NCBI GenBank assembly: GCA_043815125.1
Contig: JBDRJH010000337.1
Location: 1 to 7,804, forward strand
Length of the DNA: 7,804 nucleotides
Source of the DNA: JAUWBF01 sp043815125
GTDB lineage: Bacteria; Verrucomicrobiota; Verrucomicrobiia; Opitutales; Opitutaceae
Direction of reading: 5' to 3'
The notes below the pieces were generated by a model. The model was not told the origin of the DNA and made no database searches. It saw only the letters and a program-made list of their open reading frames with translations. The position numbers and the translations under genes are program-made. Shown here piece by piece: positions 1 to 6,709 of this stretch; position 1 is the first letter of the stretch; every line of letters begins with the position of its first letter.

Positions 1-1473
1 ATTGGCGGAGACGCGGATCACCCATTGCGGGGCCGAGCTGCTCACCGGCCGGCGGATGAGGTAGGGCGCCAGTTGCCACGGGTAGAGGCCCGGCAGGGGT
101 TCGACCAGGTAGCCGCCGTAGAAGTGCCAGAACCAGACGTGCTGCGGATAGATGTTTTTCTCGAAACTGAACCGCCGCGGATCGGCCAGTGGATAGCTGG
201 GCATGGCCGGCGGCGGAGGGAGCATCGTCCAGCCCGCGCCCGGCATGCACAGGTCGGGCGTATGCAGGCCGACCGAACCGAGCGACGACTGTCCGGCCGG
301 CCAGAAGGCCATGTAAAAGGTCACCTGCAACCCGTCGCTCAGATAGGTCTCCTCGTGCAGATGCGCGGTGTTGAGCGCGTCGGCGAACCGCAGGATGCCG
401 GGGTTGGGCGCATGCCGCCAGCCCTCCGTTTCGAGATCAAGCAGACGCGCCAGATCGGGCACCGGGCGGGCGATCTCGCCCCGTCCCGGCAGCGTGCGCC
501 AAGCGACGAAGCCCGCGATCAACACGGCCACCGCCGCCAGCCCGAGTTGCAGGTTGAGCGCCGTCCGGTTGTCACCCGGCCCGGGGGCCGGTCGCTCGCT
601 CCGGACCGGCTCGTCCGACGCCAGCCAGGAACAACCCACATAGAGAATCACCACCGTCACGCCCAGCACCGCGTAGGCCGTCGCGTCGTGCCACAGCCCC
701 TCGATGTTCACGTCCCTCGCGACCAGCAGGCAGAGGAACAACGAACGGAAAAAATTCGCCACCACCGCCAGCAGCGCCGCGCCCGCGACCAAGCCCAGCC
801 GCGGCCACACCCCGCGCAACAGATAACCGCCGAGAAACACCCCGGCGAACAGGCACGCGATCAGACTGCGGATGCCGCTGCAGGCCTCCTCCACGCCGAC
901 CAGTTGCTGCGAAAGCTCCAGCACGTTGCCATGGCGCATCGCCGGGATGCCCAGCAATCGCAACGCCGCCAGCACCGCGCCCGTGATCTGGTCCTGCAAC
1001 AACAACGTCAACCGCGAGAGCACCCCGCTCGGCAGCGGCGCCGCGAACACCCACAGGCCGGCCGCGCAAAGGCTCGCGCCGTTGAGCGGCACCAGCGGCC
1101 AACGTGCTCCGGCCAACGCCGCGACTGCGCCCGCGACAAACACCGCGAAGGTTAGCGCGACCAGAAAAGCCGTCTGTGAGTGCCCCGCCCCCTGCGCCAG
1201 CGCGGCCATGCCCGCCACCGGCGCGACGATCAAAAACACCGCCGCCGCCAGCCAGGTCCAAACGCGCCGTGCGCCCGGGCCGAAAACGGCCGGCTCTTCG
1301 CGCGCCAACCACAGCAGCCAGACGCTCAACACCGGCGTGAAGAAACCGTGCGACAACTCCTCCGACTCGCGCCAAAACGGCAGCAGGTAGGCCGACATCG
1401 CCACCATGCCGGCCACGAGCAACCCGGCCAGCGCGAGGCCGGCGGCGGATGAGGATTTCAGTTCGGACAACAT
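1..1473 (-). CDS. Exosortase fused to C-terminal EpsI (DUF3485) domain; 3' end outside window
   Basis: Likely inner-membrane cysteine transpeptidase that cleaves and sorts PEP-CTERM-like proteins, fused to an EpsI-type domain. The frame is open from ATG 1473 through position 1: 491 codons and no stop, so the C-terminus is missing. Residues 1-285 are mostly hydrophobic, with several membrane segments. The early S-H-G motif at 41-43 is typical of exosortases. The proposed catalytic triad is present: Cys198 in EEACSGIRSL, Arg243 in N-F-F-R (240-243), and His262 in LWHDATAY. After a Pro/Arg-rich linker (about 285-305) comes one more hydrophobic segment (about 308-325). The soluble EpsI-like part follows, with its hallmark C-M-P-G-A-G-W at 409-415 and an aromatic V-W-F-W stretch near 446. 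It is the last visible gene of the operon, 25 nt after the WcaF-like gene. No Shine-Dalgarno is seen, but the start places the SHG motif at the usual distance. Family assignment is firm; the exosortase subtype and sorting signal are not determinable here. Confidence 0.93.
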   Translation of the reverse strand, partial: MLSELKSSSAAGLALAGLLVAGMVAMSAYLLPFWRESEELSHGFFTPVLSVWLLWLAREEPAVFGPGARRVWTWLAAAVFLIVAPVAGMAALAQGAGHSQTAFLVALTFAVFVAGAVAALAGARWPLVPLNGASLCAAGLWVFAAPLPSGVLSRLTLLLQDQITGAVLAALRLLGIPAMRHGNVLELSQQLVGVEEACSGIRSLIACLFAGVFLGGYLLRGVWPRLGLVAGAALLAVVANFFRSLFLCLLVARDVNIEGLWHDATAYAVLGVTVVILYVGCSWLASDEPVRSERPAPGPGDNRTALNLQLGLAAVAVLIAGFVAWRTLPGRGEIARPVPDLARLLDLETEGWRHAPNPGILRFADALNTAHLHEETYLSDGLQVTFYMAFWPAGQSSLGSVGLHTPDLCMPGAGWTMLPPPPAMPSYPLADPRRFSFEKNIYPQHVWFWHFYGGYLVEPLPGLYPWQLAPYLIRRPVSSSAPQWVIRVSAN

Positions 1474-1498
1474 GACGAGGACACGGACCAAGCGACTG

Positions 1499-2038
1499 CT
1501 ACGGCGAGGCACCGACTTGCCGCGCCGGGTTGCCCGCCACCACCGCGCCCGCCGGCACGTCGCGCACGGCCACCGCGCGCGCCGCCACCACCGCGCCCGC
1601 GCCGACCGTCACGCCCGGCCCGATAAAACACTCCGCCGCCAGCCACGCGCCGGACTCCACGCGCACCGGCTTGAGCACGAGCGGGTAGTTGTCCCGCCGG
1701 TGGTCGTGCGAGCCCGCGCACAGATGCGCGCCCTGCGAGATGAGCACGTTGTCCGCGATGCTGATCGTGGTCAGCGAGTAGAGGTTCACCTCCCAGCCGA
1801 TGATCACGTCGTCGGCCACCTCCAGGTTCCAGGGAAACATCACCCGCGCGGTCGGGTAGATCTGCACACGCCGGCCGATACGCGCGCCGAGCAATCGCAG
1901 CAGCCACACGCGCCAGCCATGCAGTTGTCGCGGACTCCAGCGGAAAAACGGCCGCAGGCACGTCCACAACACGCGCCGGCGCTGAACGGCGGCGGGGTAG
2001 TTGGCGTTGGTCAGGTGTCGGGCGATGTTGATCGGCAT
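1499..2038 (-). CDS. WcaF-like hexapeptide-repeat acyltransferase (probable O-acetyltransferase)
   Basis: Probable cytoplasmic O-acetyltransferase that transfers an acetyl group from acetyl-CoA to a sugar of the repeat unit. The 179-residue protein is close to the usual size of colanic-acid WcaF proteins. It has the family's N-terminal part (LW..LR.FFRWSP, residues 24-36, then WRVWLLRLLGARIG, 42-55). A left-handed beta-helix of imperfect hexapeptides follows (about 56-168), for example IYPTARV, PWNLEV, TISIADNVLIS and IGPGVTVGAGAVV. The S-H-D-H at 110-113 contains the likely catalytic His, and the chain ends in the usual V-A-G-N-P-A (167-172). The reading frame extends upstream to 2134, but those codons overlap the preceding glycosyltransferase. 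ATG 2038 starts 7 nt after that gene's stop and fits family length. The stop is TAG, followed by 25 nt before the exosortase gene. Acetyl as the acyl group is inferred from the family. Confidence 0.93.
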   Translation of the reverse strand: MPINIARHLTNANYPAAVQRRRVLWTCLRPFFRWSPRQLHGWRVWLLRLLGARIGRRVQIYPTARVMFPWNLEVADDVIIGWEVNLYSLTTISIADNVLISQGAHLCAGSHDHRRDNYPLVLKPVRVESGAWLAAECFIGPGVTVGAGAVVAARAVAVRDVPAGAVVAGNPARQVGASP

Positions 2039-2045
2039 GGCGGGG

Positions 2046-3086
2046 TCAAGGCTGGGCAACCGTGATCGAGCGATAAAGATCCACGTAGTCCTTGGCGAGC
2101 CGCGACCAGCCAAAACGCTCCGCCACGCGGGCATGAGTCAACCGCCGCCGCCCGTCGCCGGGCCGGTCCGCGCGCAAGGCCGCCAGCAGCGCCTCCGTCA
2201 GGCCGGCCTCGGTCGGCTCGGTGATCGTGACCGGCAGGCCGTCGGACAACTCTCCCCACGGCGTGCCCGGCGTCGTCACGACCGGAGTGCCCACCAGCAA
2301 CGCCTCGGGCACGACCAGTCCGAAGTTTTCCGAGAACGTCGGCAGACAAAACACATCCGCGCCCTGCAACCACGGCCACTTGGCGTCGCCCCAGCGCGGT
2401 CCCGCCCAGTCGACGTGCGCGCCCGAGGCCCGCGCCGCGCGGCGCAACGGCTCCACATAGTCGTCCTCGCCGTCGCCCACGATCACCAACCGCACCGGCG
2501 AGCCCGCGCGCGCCGCGATCCGCGGCCACGCGGCGACCAGCACATGCAGGCCCTTCTTGGCATGGAGCCGCGACAAAAACACCACGACGCGCTCCTCCGG
2601 CGACCAGCCCAGCGCCCGCCGCGCGCCGTCGTGGTCCGGTCCGGGCGACTCCGGCAGACCCAACGGCAGCGTCCGCACCTGTTCGGGCGCGAACCAGCGG
2701 CGCAGGTTGCGCGCCTCGGCCTCGCTGGTCGCCAGGATCGCCGCCGCGCGCCTCAACCCCGGCCGCTCGCGCAGGTAAAAATAGGGGAGCTTTTTCCAGC
2801 GTTTGTGCGCCAGCGCCCACGGCTCGAGCATCCCGTGCGGCGAGACGAGAAAGGGCAGGTGCCGCTCCATGCAGACGCGTCGCAAGGCGGAGTGACCGCG
2901 CTCCCACAGGCCGTGAAAATGCACCGCGTCGACCCCGTCGAGAACGGCGGGGGCGGCGGTCTCGGCCCGGCGCACCTCCATGCCCGCGCCGCGCAGCGCG
3001 CCGGCCAGCCCGGCCAGAGCGGTCTCCACGCCGCCCACGCGGCGGGATTCGGGGGGCTCGATGAACAACAGCTTCAGTGGTTTCAC
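2046..3086 (-). CDS. GT4-family glycosyltransferase (glycosyltransferase D)
   Basis: Predicted cytoplasmic retaining glycosyltransferase of the GT-B fold, family GT4, adding a sugar from a nucleotide-sugar donor during repeat-unit assembly. I read 346 residues from GTG 3086. The N-terminal domain has the Gly-rich loop R-V-G-G-V-E-T near 16-22, HFHGLW (56-61) and S-P-H-G-M-L-E-P-W-A-L (82-92), a motif typical of one GT4 branch in polysaccharide clusters. The C-terminal domain begins near 165 with VVVFLSRLHAKKG (Arg173 and Lys178 likely bind donor phosphates). It then has VIVGDGE (201-207) and the donor-binding E-X7-E motif, Glu253 and Glu261 in SENFGLVVPEAL. The frame is open upstream to 3233, but that stretch is Arg/Pro-rich, non-homologous and overlaps the upstream gene. 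GTG 3086 overlaps the upstream TGA as GTGA and starts directly on the first beta strand (KPLKLLFIEPP). Donor and acceptor sugars cannot be told from sequence. Confidence 0.92.
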   Translation of the reverse strand: MKPLKLLFIEPPESRRVGGVETALAGLAGALRGAGMEVRRAETAAPAVLDGVDAVHFHGLWERGHSALRRVCMERHLPFLVSPHGMLEPWALAHKRWKKLPYFYLRERPGLRRAAAILATSEAEARNLRRWFAPEQVRTLPLGLPESPGPDHDGARRALGWSPEERVVVFLSRLHAKKGLHVLVAAWPRIAARAGSPVRLVIVGDGEDDYVEPLRRAARASGAHVDWAGPRWGDAKWPWLQGADVFCLPTFSENFGLVVPEALLVGTPVVTTPGTPWGELSDGLPVTITEPTEAGLTEALLAALRADRPGDGRRRLTHARVAERFGWSRLAKDYVDLYRSITVAQP

Positions 3087-4216
3087 AGGCTCAGGTAAAG
3101 GCGTTCGTGGGCGGCGGCCATTGTATCCACCGAGTGGTGACGAATGACCGCGGCCCGGCCGGCCGCGCCCAGGCGGGCGCGCTCGCCGGCGTCGTCGAGC
3201 AGGGCGTCCACGGCCGCGCGGTCGTCGAGGCACACGGTCGCCTCGCGCAGGTGCGGTGGCAATTGGTCGCGCACGCCGGCCGACACGATCGCGGGCAGGC
3301 CGGCGTTCATCGCCTCCAGCAAGGCGAGCGGCAGCCCCTCGAAATCGGCGGTGTGCAAAAACAGGTCGAAGGCCGGCAGCAGCGCGGCGACGTCGGAGCG
3401 CCAGTCATCAAACCGAACGACGTCGTCCAGGCCGAGTTCGGCGCGACGGGCAAGCCAGGCGGACTCCAGCCGGCCGCCGCCGACCCAGCGGGCGGTCAAC
3501 GCCGGGCGGTCGTTCCTGAGGCGGTTGATCTCGTCGAGAAAGCGCAGCGGGTTTTTCTGCGCCTCCAACCGGCCGACCGCGAGGATGGCGACGCCCGTGG
3601 AGGCCAGGCCCTCGCGTGCGCGCAGCGCGGCGCGGTCGGGGCAGGCGGCGGCGGGCGGCACGCCGTTGTCGATGACCTCGACGCGGGCTCCCGGTCGCAG
3701 CAACGCGCGCAGTTCGTCTCCGCGCGCGGCGCTCACCGCGATCAACGGGAGGAAGGTCGCGTCCAGCGCGCGTTTGGCGCGACGGTCGCGCAGGCGGCCG
3801 AGCCGGGCGCCGAGCGAATGCGCGCTCTGTGTGATGTGAATGGTGGCGACCTTGCGCACGGGCATCGGCTCGGCGGCGGCGATCAGGTCAAGGCCGTCCT
3901 CCAGGCATTGTTTGTTGAGATGAATCACGTCGGGCCGCCAGGCGGTCCACTCGGCTCGCCAGCGGGCGTGGTCGGCCGGACCGGTGGCCTCGCCGAGCAG
4001 GCCGCGATGCCATCTGTCATAGAACCATGGATACGCCGAGCGCAGCACGTCGCCGTGCGGGGCGAAGGCCGCGGCGAGCTCGTCCATGCGCGCGTGGTCG
4101 GAGATCTACAGGCCGACTTCGTGGCCGCGCGCGCGCAGGGCGGCGCCGAGATAGACCAGGAAAATCTCGCCGCCGCCGCGGGAACCGGAGCTGGCGCTGA
4201 CCAGGAGAATTCTCAT
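3083..4216 (-). pseudogene. GT4-family glycosyltransferase C, interrupted by an in-frame TAG at codon 37
   Basis: Intact, this would be a 377-residue GT4 glycosyltransferase. The first 36 codons from ATG 4216 encode a good Rossmann start: MRILLVSASS, a S-R-G-G-G-E-I-F glycine loop, and ARGHEVGL. TAG follows at 4108-4106. The same frame continues with ISDHAR and then MDELAAAFAPHG, with no shift, to TGA at 3083. Downstream, the protein keeps IHITQS (about 126-131), the strand AILAVGRLEAQKNP (Arg216, Lys221), and the E-X7-E motif, Glu293 and Glu301 in EGLPLALLEAM. One G-to-A change from TGG (Trp) would explain the stop. The start overlaps the upstream TGA as ATGA, which supports 4216 as the ancestral start. 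A shorter product from ATG 4087 (334 residues, 3083-4087) is possible but would lack the first beta strand and glycine loop, so it is probably inactive. Real nonsense mutation, sequencing error or readthrough cannot be separated here. Confidence 0.85.
4106..4108 (-). other. In-frame amber (TAG) codon inside glycosyltransferase C
   Basis: The local reading is GGC CTG TAG ATC TCC GAC CAC, with matching frame on both sides (4216, 4108 and 4087 are all in register). The next in-frame ATG lies 18 nt further on at 4087, with no Shine-Dalgarno before it. TAG is also the natural stop of the WcaF-like gene in this window, which argues against general reassignment of TAG in this organism. Confidence 0.93.
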
Positions 4217-5301
4217 GTGGTGGCGACGGTTTCCCAATACTGCGCGGCGGCGACGGGCGAAAGCGCGGCGGCGCGGGCGAGGGCGGCGGCGGATTGCGCC
4301 CCGCGTCGTTCCGCGTCGCCGGCCAGCACGATCATCGCCCGGGCGAGCGCGACCGCGTCGCCGGCCGGCACCACGCTGCCGTTGACGTCGTCGTCGATCA
4401 GTTCGCCGGCGCCCACCGCGTCGGAGACGATGCACGGCAGGCCGGCGCCGAGGGCCTGGTTGACAACCACGCCCCAGCCGTCGTGCCGGCTGGGCAAGAC
4501 GAAGACATCGGCGCGGGCGAACCATTCCGGCAGGGCGTCGGGCGATTGAAAGCCGGCATAGTTGATCCGCTTGCGAACCACCAGCGGCAGACCGCCCAAC
4601 AGCGAGGGCAACTCGGCCTCGCGCCCGACCAGCAGCAGCCGCACATCTGGCTGTTGGCGCAGGGTCTGTGCAAACGCGAGCAGGAGCAGGTCGATGCCCT
4701 TGCGCGCGATCATCTGTCCGCAAAACAGGAACACCGGTCCGTCGGTCTGCCCGCGTCCGCCGGCCGGCGGGGCGAAGGCCGTCAGGTCGCACGCGTAGGG
4801 ACGGTTGGACACGGGCACGCCGGGCACGAGCGCGCGATAGGCGGCGGCGGCGCGCTCACCGACCGCGGCGATGTGGCGGGCGTCGGCCAGCGGGGCGTAT
4901 TGCCACGACTGCAGTTTCCGGCGCAGCGGCGAGGCGGGGGTGGACGGCACCTCCCCCCAGAAGGCCCACGGGGTGGCCGTGCCGAGCCGGCGCATGAGCA
5001 ATTGTGTGGTCAGGTCGCTCATCGAGCCGTTGACCACCCAGAAATCGCCGGGCTGCGGTTCGGGCAGGCCATGGTTGCAGTGGGAGCGTCCGCCTCGCCA
5101 GTTGATGACAAAGCCCGGCAGGATTGATTCCCAATCGGCGAGCGCGGCTTCCGGCCAGGGCGAGTCGGGCGGGGTGCGTTCCTGGTAAAGCACCTGCAGG
5201 CCGAGGCGACCGCGCGCGGCGATCGCGTTGAACACGTCGCGTTGGTAGGGCGACGGGGTCACGCTGACGAAGACCAGCCGTTCAATTCTCGGTTTCGACA
5301 T
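4213..5301 (-). CDS. GT4-family glycosyltransferase (glycosyltransferase B)
   Basis: Predicted cytoplasmic GT-B glycosyltransferase, 362 residues from ATG 5301. The N-terminal domain opens with LVFVSVTPSPYQRDVFNAI (9-27), where S-P-Y-Q-R-D is characteristic of a GT4 branch acting in EPS synthesis. It continues through W-A-F-W-G-E (112-117). The C-terminal domain begins near 189 with VFLFCGQMIARKGIDLL (Arg200 and Lys201 likely contact donor phosphates). It then has RLLLVG (221-226), YAGF (248-251) and DVFVLPSRHDGWGVVVNQALGAG (265-287). Asp274 and Gln282 take the places of the two Glu residues of the E-X7-E motif. The reading frame runs back to 5517, but that part is the antisense-like shadow of the polymerase gene and is Cys/Ser/Pro-rich. 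ATG 5307, two codons upstream, is an equally possible start. Either start overlaps the polymerase stop (20 or 26 nt), and the gene ends in an ATGA overlap with glycosyltransferase C. Confidence 0.9.
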   Translation of the reverse strand: MSKPRIERLVFVSVTPSPYQRDVFNAIAARGRLGLQVLYQERTPPDSPWPEAALADWESILPGFVINWRGGRSHCNHGLPEPQPGDFWVVNGSMSDLTTQLLMRRLGTATPWAFWGEVPSTPASPLRRKLQSWQYAPLADARHIAAVGERAAAAYRALVPGVPVSNRPYACDLTAFAPPAGGRGQTDGPVFLFCGQMIARKGIDLLLLAFAQTLRQQPDVRLLLVGREAELPSLLGGLPLVVRKRINYAGFQSPDALPEWFARADVFVLPSRHDGWGVVVNQALGAGLPCIVSDAVGAGELIDDDVNGSVVPAGDAVALARAMIVLAGDAERRGAQSAAALARAAALSPVAAAQYWETVATT

Positions 5302-6709
5302 CGTCATGATACTGAAGCACGCGCCGGACCGGCTGGCGTCGGAGCAGCCAGGAACCGAGCACGATGGCTGCGATGGTCGGCAGGATGGCGGTGGTGAACA
5401 CCAGCATGCTGCGCATGGAAATGACCGCCGCGAAAAACCCCGAGGCGAACACGAGGTGGCCGAACGGCGAATTGTCGGCCGAGCCGAGGCGGTTCCACCA
5501 GCCGAACAGGAGACCAAAGACCAACGCGGTCGCCAGCACGCCGAAGGTGCCGCCGCTGATGTAGGCCTCGCCGATGAAGCTCGACGCCAGCGTCAGGCCG
5601 CTCGCGCCCAGGGCCTCCTCGATGCCGATGGACATGCCCTCCGGTTTGCCCGGCCAGAGTGCGCGCGGGATCGGGCGGATCACCGCGAGGATGGGAATCT
5701 CCAGCCCCAGATAGCCGTGGCGCTCGGGGAACACCTCGGTCAGCTCGGCCATCACGTAGAGGTTGTAGTCGACGAACACCGTCTGTGCGCCCGTATCGAT
5801 TTCACCCGCGCGATAGCCGTCGAGGTAGCGTTGAAAGCCGATGTTGCGAAATTCCAGCATCACCACGGTGCAAATCAGCAACGTGGCCGCGGAGGAGCAG
5901 CCGACGATCAGCAATTCCCGCCGACGCTCGTGCGAAAGACTGAAGGCATAGGCCACGGTGAAGGTCGCCAGGTAGGTCGCCAGCACGTTGCGGGTGCCGC
6001 CGACAAAGGCGGTGAACAGCGTCAGCGCCAGTCCGGCTCCGACCAGAGTCAATACCTTGCGGCCATAATCGCTGCGTCGGGCGAAGATGATCCCGGCGAT
6101 GGGCGGCGCCAGATTGATGATCATGCCGAACTCGCCGAAGAGGGCTTTCCAGTCGCCGAGGCGTCCGCGCCCCCAGGGCTGCGAGAACCGGGGGGCCATG
6201 CTGTAGTCGAACCACAGGCCGACGTCGAAGTCCACCGCGGCAAACTGATAAAAATAACCGCCGATGATCGACACCCAGAACAACGACATCAGCAGGCGCG
6301 GGGGAAACTCGTGTTGCAGGGTCGCCTTCATCCTGCCCGAAAACGCCGGCGCCCAATGCCGTCCGATCACGAGTCCGCCGAAGGCCAGGAAACACAAGGG
6401 CAACGCCGCGGCCGTCGGTTCAAGACCGATCATGAGGTCGAAACCCGGTTGCGGCAGCAGGAACTCGAACAGCGTGAGGAAATACAACGAGGCCAGCGCC
6501 ATGATGTCGGTGCGGACCAGATTGCGCAGATTGCCGCGGTAATCGACCATCGCGCCGACCAACAGGCTGAGTCCGATCGACCAGGCGGCGCTGCGGGCGA
6601 GCAGCGAGGGCGTCTCGCCGTCCAAAAACAGGTAGCCGGCCAGCAACCCGATGATCGTGGCAAAGGTCGCCGCTGGGCTGGGGGCGGGAGCGTTGGTTTC
6701 GGCGGTCAT
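5282..6709 (-). CDS. Wzy-like oligosaccharide repeat-unit polymerase (multipass membrane protein)
   Basis: Probable inner-membrane polymerase that joins lipid-linked repeat units on the periplasmic side in a Wzx/Wzy-type pathway. The 475-residue protein has about 12-14 hydrophobic segments by eye, for example near 14-30, 39-55, 68-85, 100-117, 139-158, 193-210, 219-236, 240-257, 266-285, 384-404, 416-434 and 437-456. A large hydrophilic region (about 286-370) holds DYNLYVMAELTEVFP (314-328) and R-P-I-P-R-A-L-W-P-G-K-P (345-356). An Ile-Pro-Arg-x-Leu-Trp-Pro-x-Lys-Pro element in a big loop is typical of oligosaccharide repeat-unit polymerases. ATG 6709 overlaps the TGA of the upstream glycosyltransferase as ATGA. 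Wzy proteins diverge strongly, so the call rests on topology, this loop motif and the glycosyltransferase neighbours. An O-antigen-ligase-like enzyme is the main alternative. The gene symbol is left empty because orthology to any named wzy cannot be shown. Confidence 0.82.
   Translation of the reverse strand: MTAETNAPAPSPAATFATIIGLLAGYLFLDGETPSLLARSAAWSIGLSLLVGAMVDYRGNLRNLVRTDIMALASLYFLTLFEFLLPQPGFDLMIGLEPTAAALPLCFLAFGGLVIGRHWAPAFSGRMKATLQHEFPPRLLMSLFWVSIIGGYFYQFAAVDFDVGLWFDYSMAPRFSQPWGRGRLGDWKALFGEFGMIINLAPPIAGIIFARRSDYGRKVLTLVGAGLALTLFTAFVGGTRNVLATYLATFTVAYAFSLSHERRRELLIVGCSSAATLLICTVVMLEFRNIGFQRYLDGYRAGEIDTGAQTVFVDYNLYVMAELTEVFPERHGYLGLEIPILAVIRPIPRALWPGKPEGMSIGIEEALGASGLTLASSFIGEAYISGGTFGVLATALVFGLLFGWWNRLGSADNSPFGHLVFASGFFAAVISMRSMLVFTTAILPTIAAIVLGSWLLRRQPVRRVLQYHDDVETEN

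Noticed and set aside
25..1155. 376-codon open frame on the plus strand at the left edge
   Set aside because: Arg/His/Gln-rich shadow opposite the exosortase-EpsI gene, whose catalytic motifs are all in the minus-strand frame.
572..1375. 267-codon minus-strand frame within the exosortase region
   Set aside because: It is an alternative frame of the exosortase coding region with Gly/Arg/Ala-rich content. The real frame, open to position 1, carries Cys198, Arg243, His262 and the EpsI signature.
1474..1498. Promoter or terminator in the gap between the acyltransferase and exosortase genes
   Set aside because: The gap is only 25 nt, with no hairpin followed by T-run and no room for a recognisable -35/-10 pair; the genes are most simply co-transcribed.
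2001..3098. 365-codon open frame on the plus strand
   Set aside because: Arg/Gln/His-rich shadow of glycosyltransferase D and the 5' end of the acyltransferase gene; no domain features.
4106..4108. Amber codon recoded as pyrrolysine or another amino acid
   Set aside because: Enzymes that use pyrrolysine are mainly methylamine methyltransferases, not glycosyltransferases. No pyl genes or recoding element are seen, and TAG serves as a normal stop for the WcaF-like gene at 1499-1501.
3077..4549. 490-codon open frame on the plus strand
   Set aside because: It is low-complexity, Ala/Gly/Arg/Gln-rich, runs antisense across three glycosyltransferase genes and crosses their junctions. No recognisable family.
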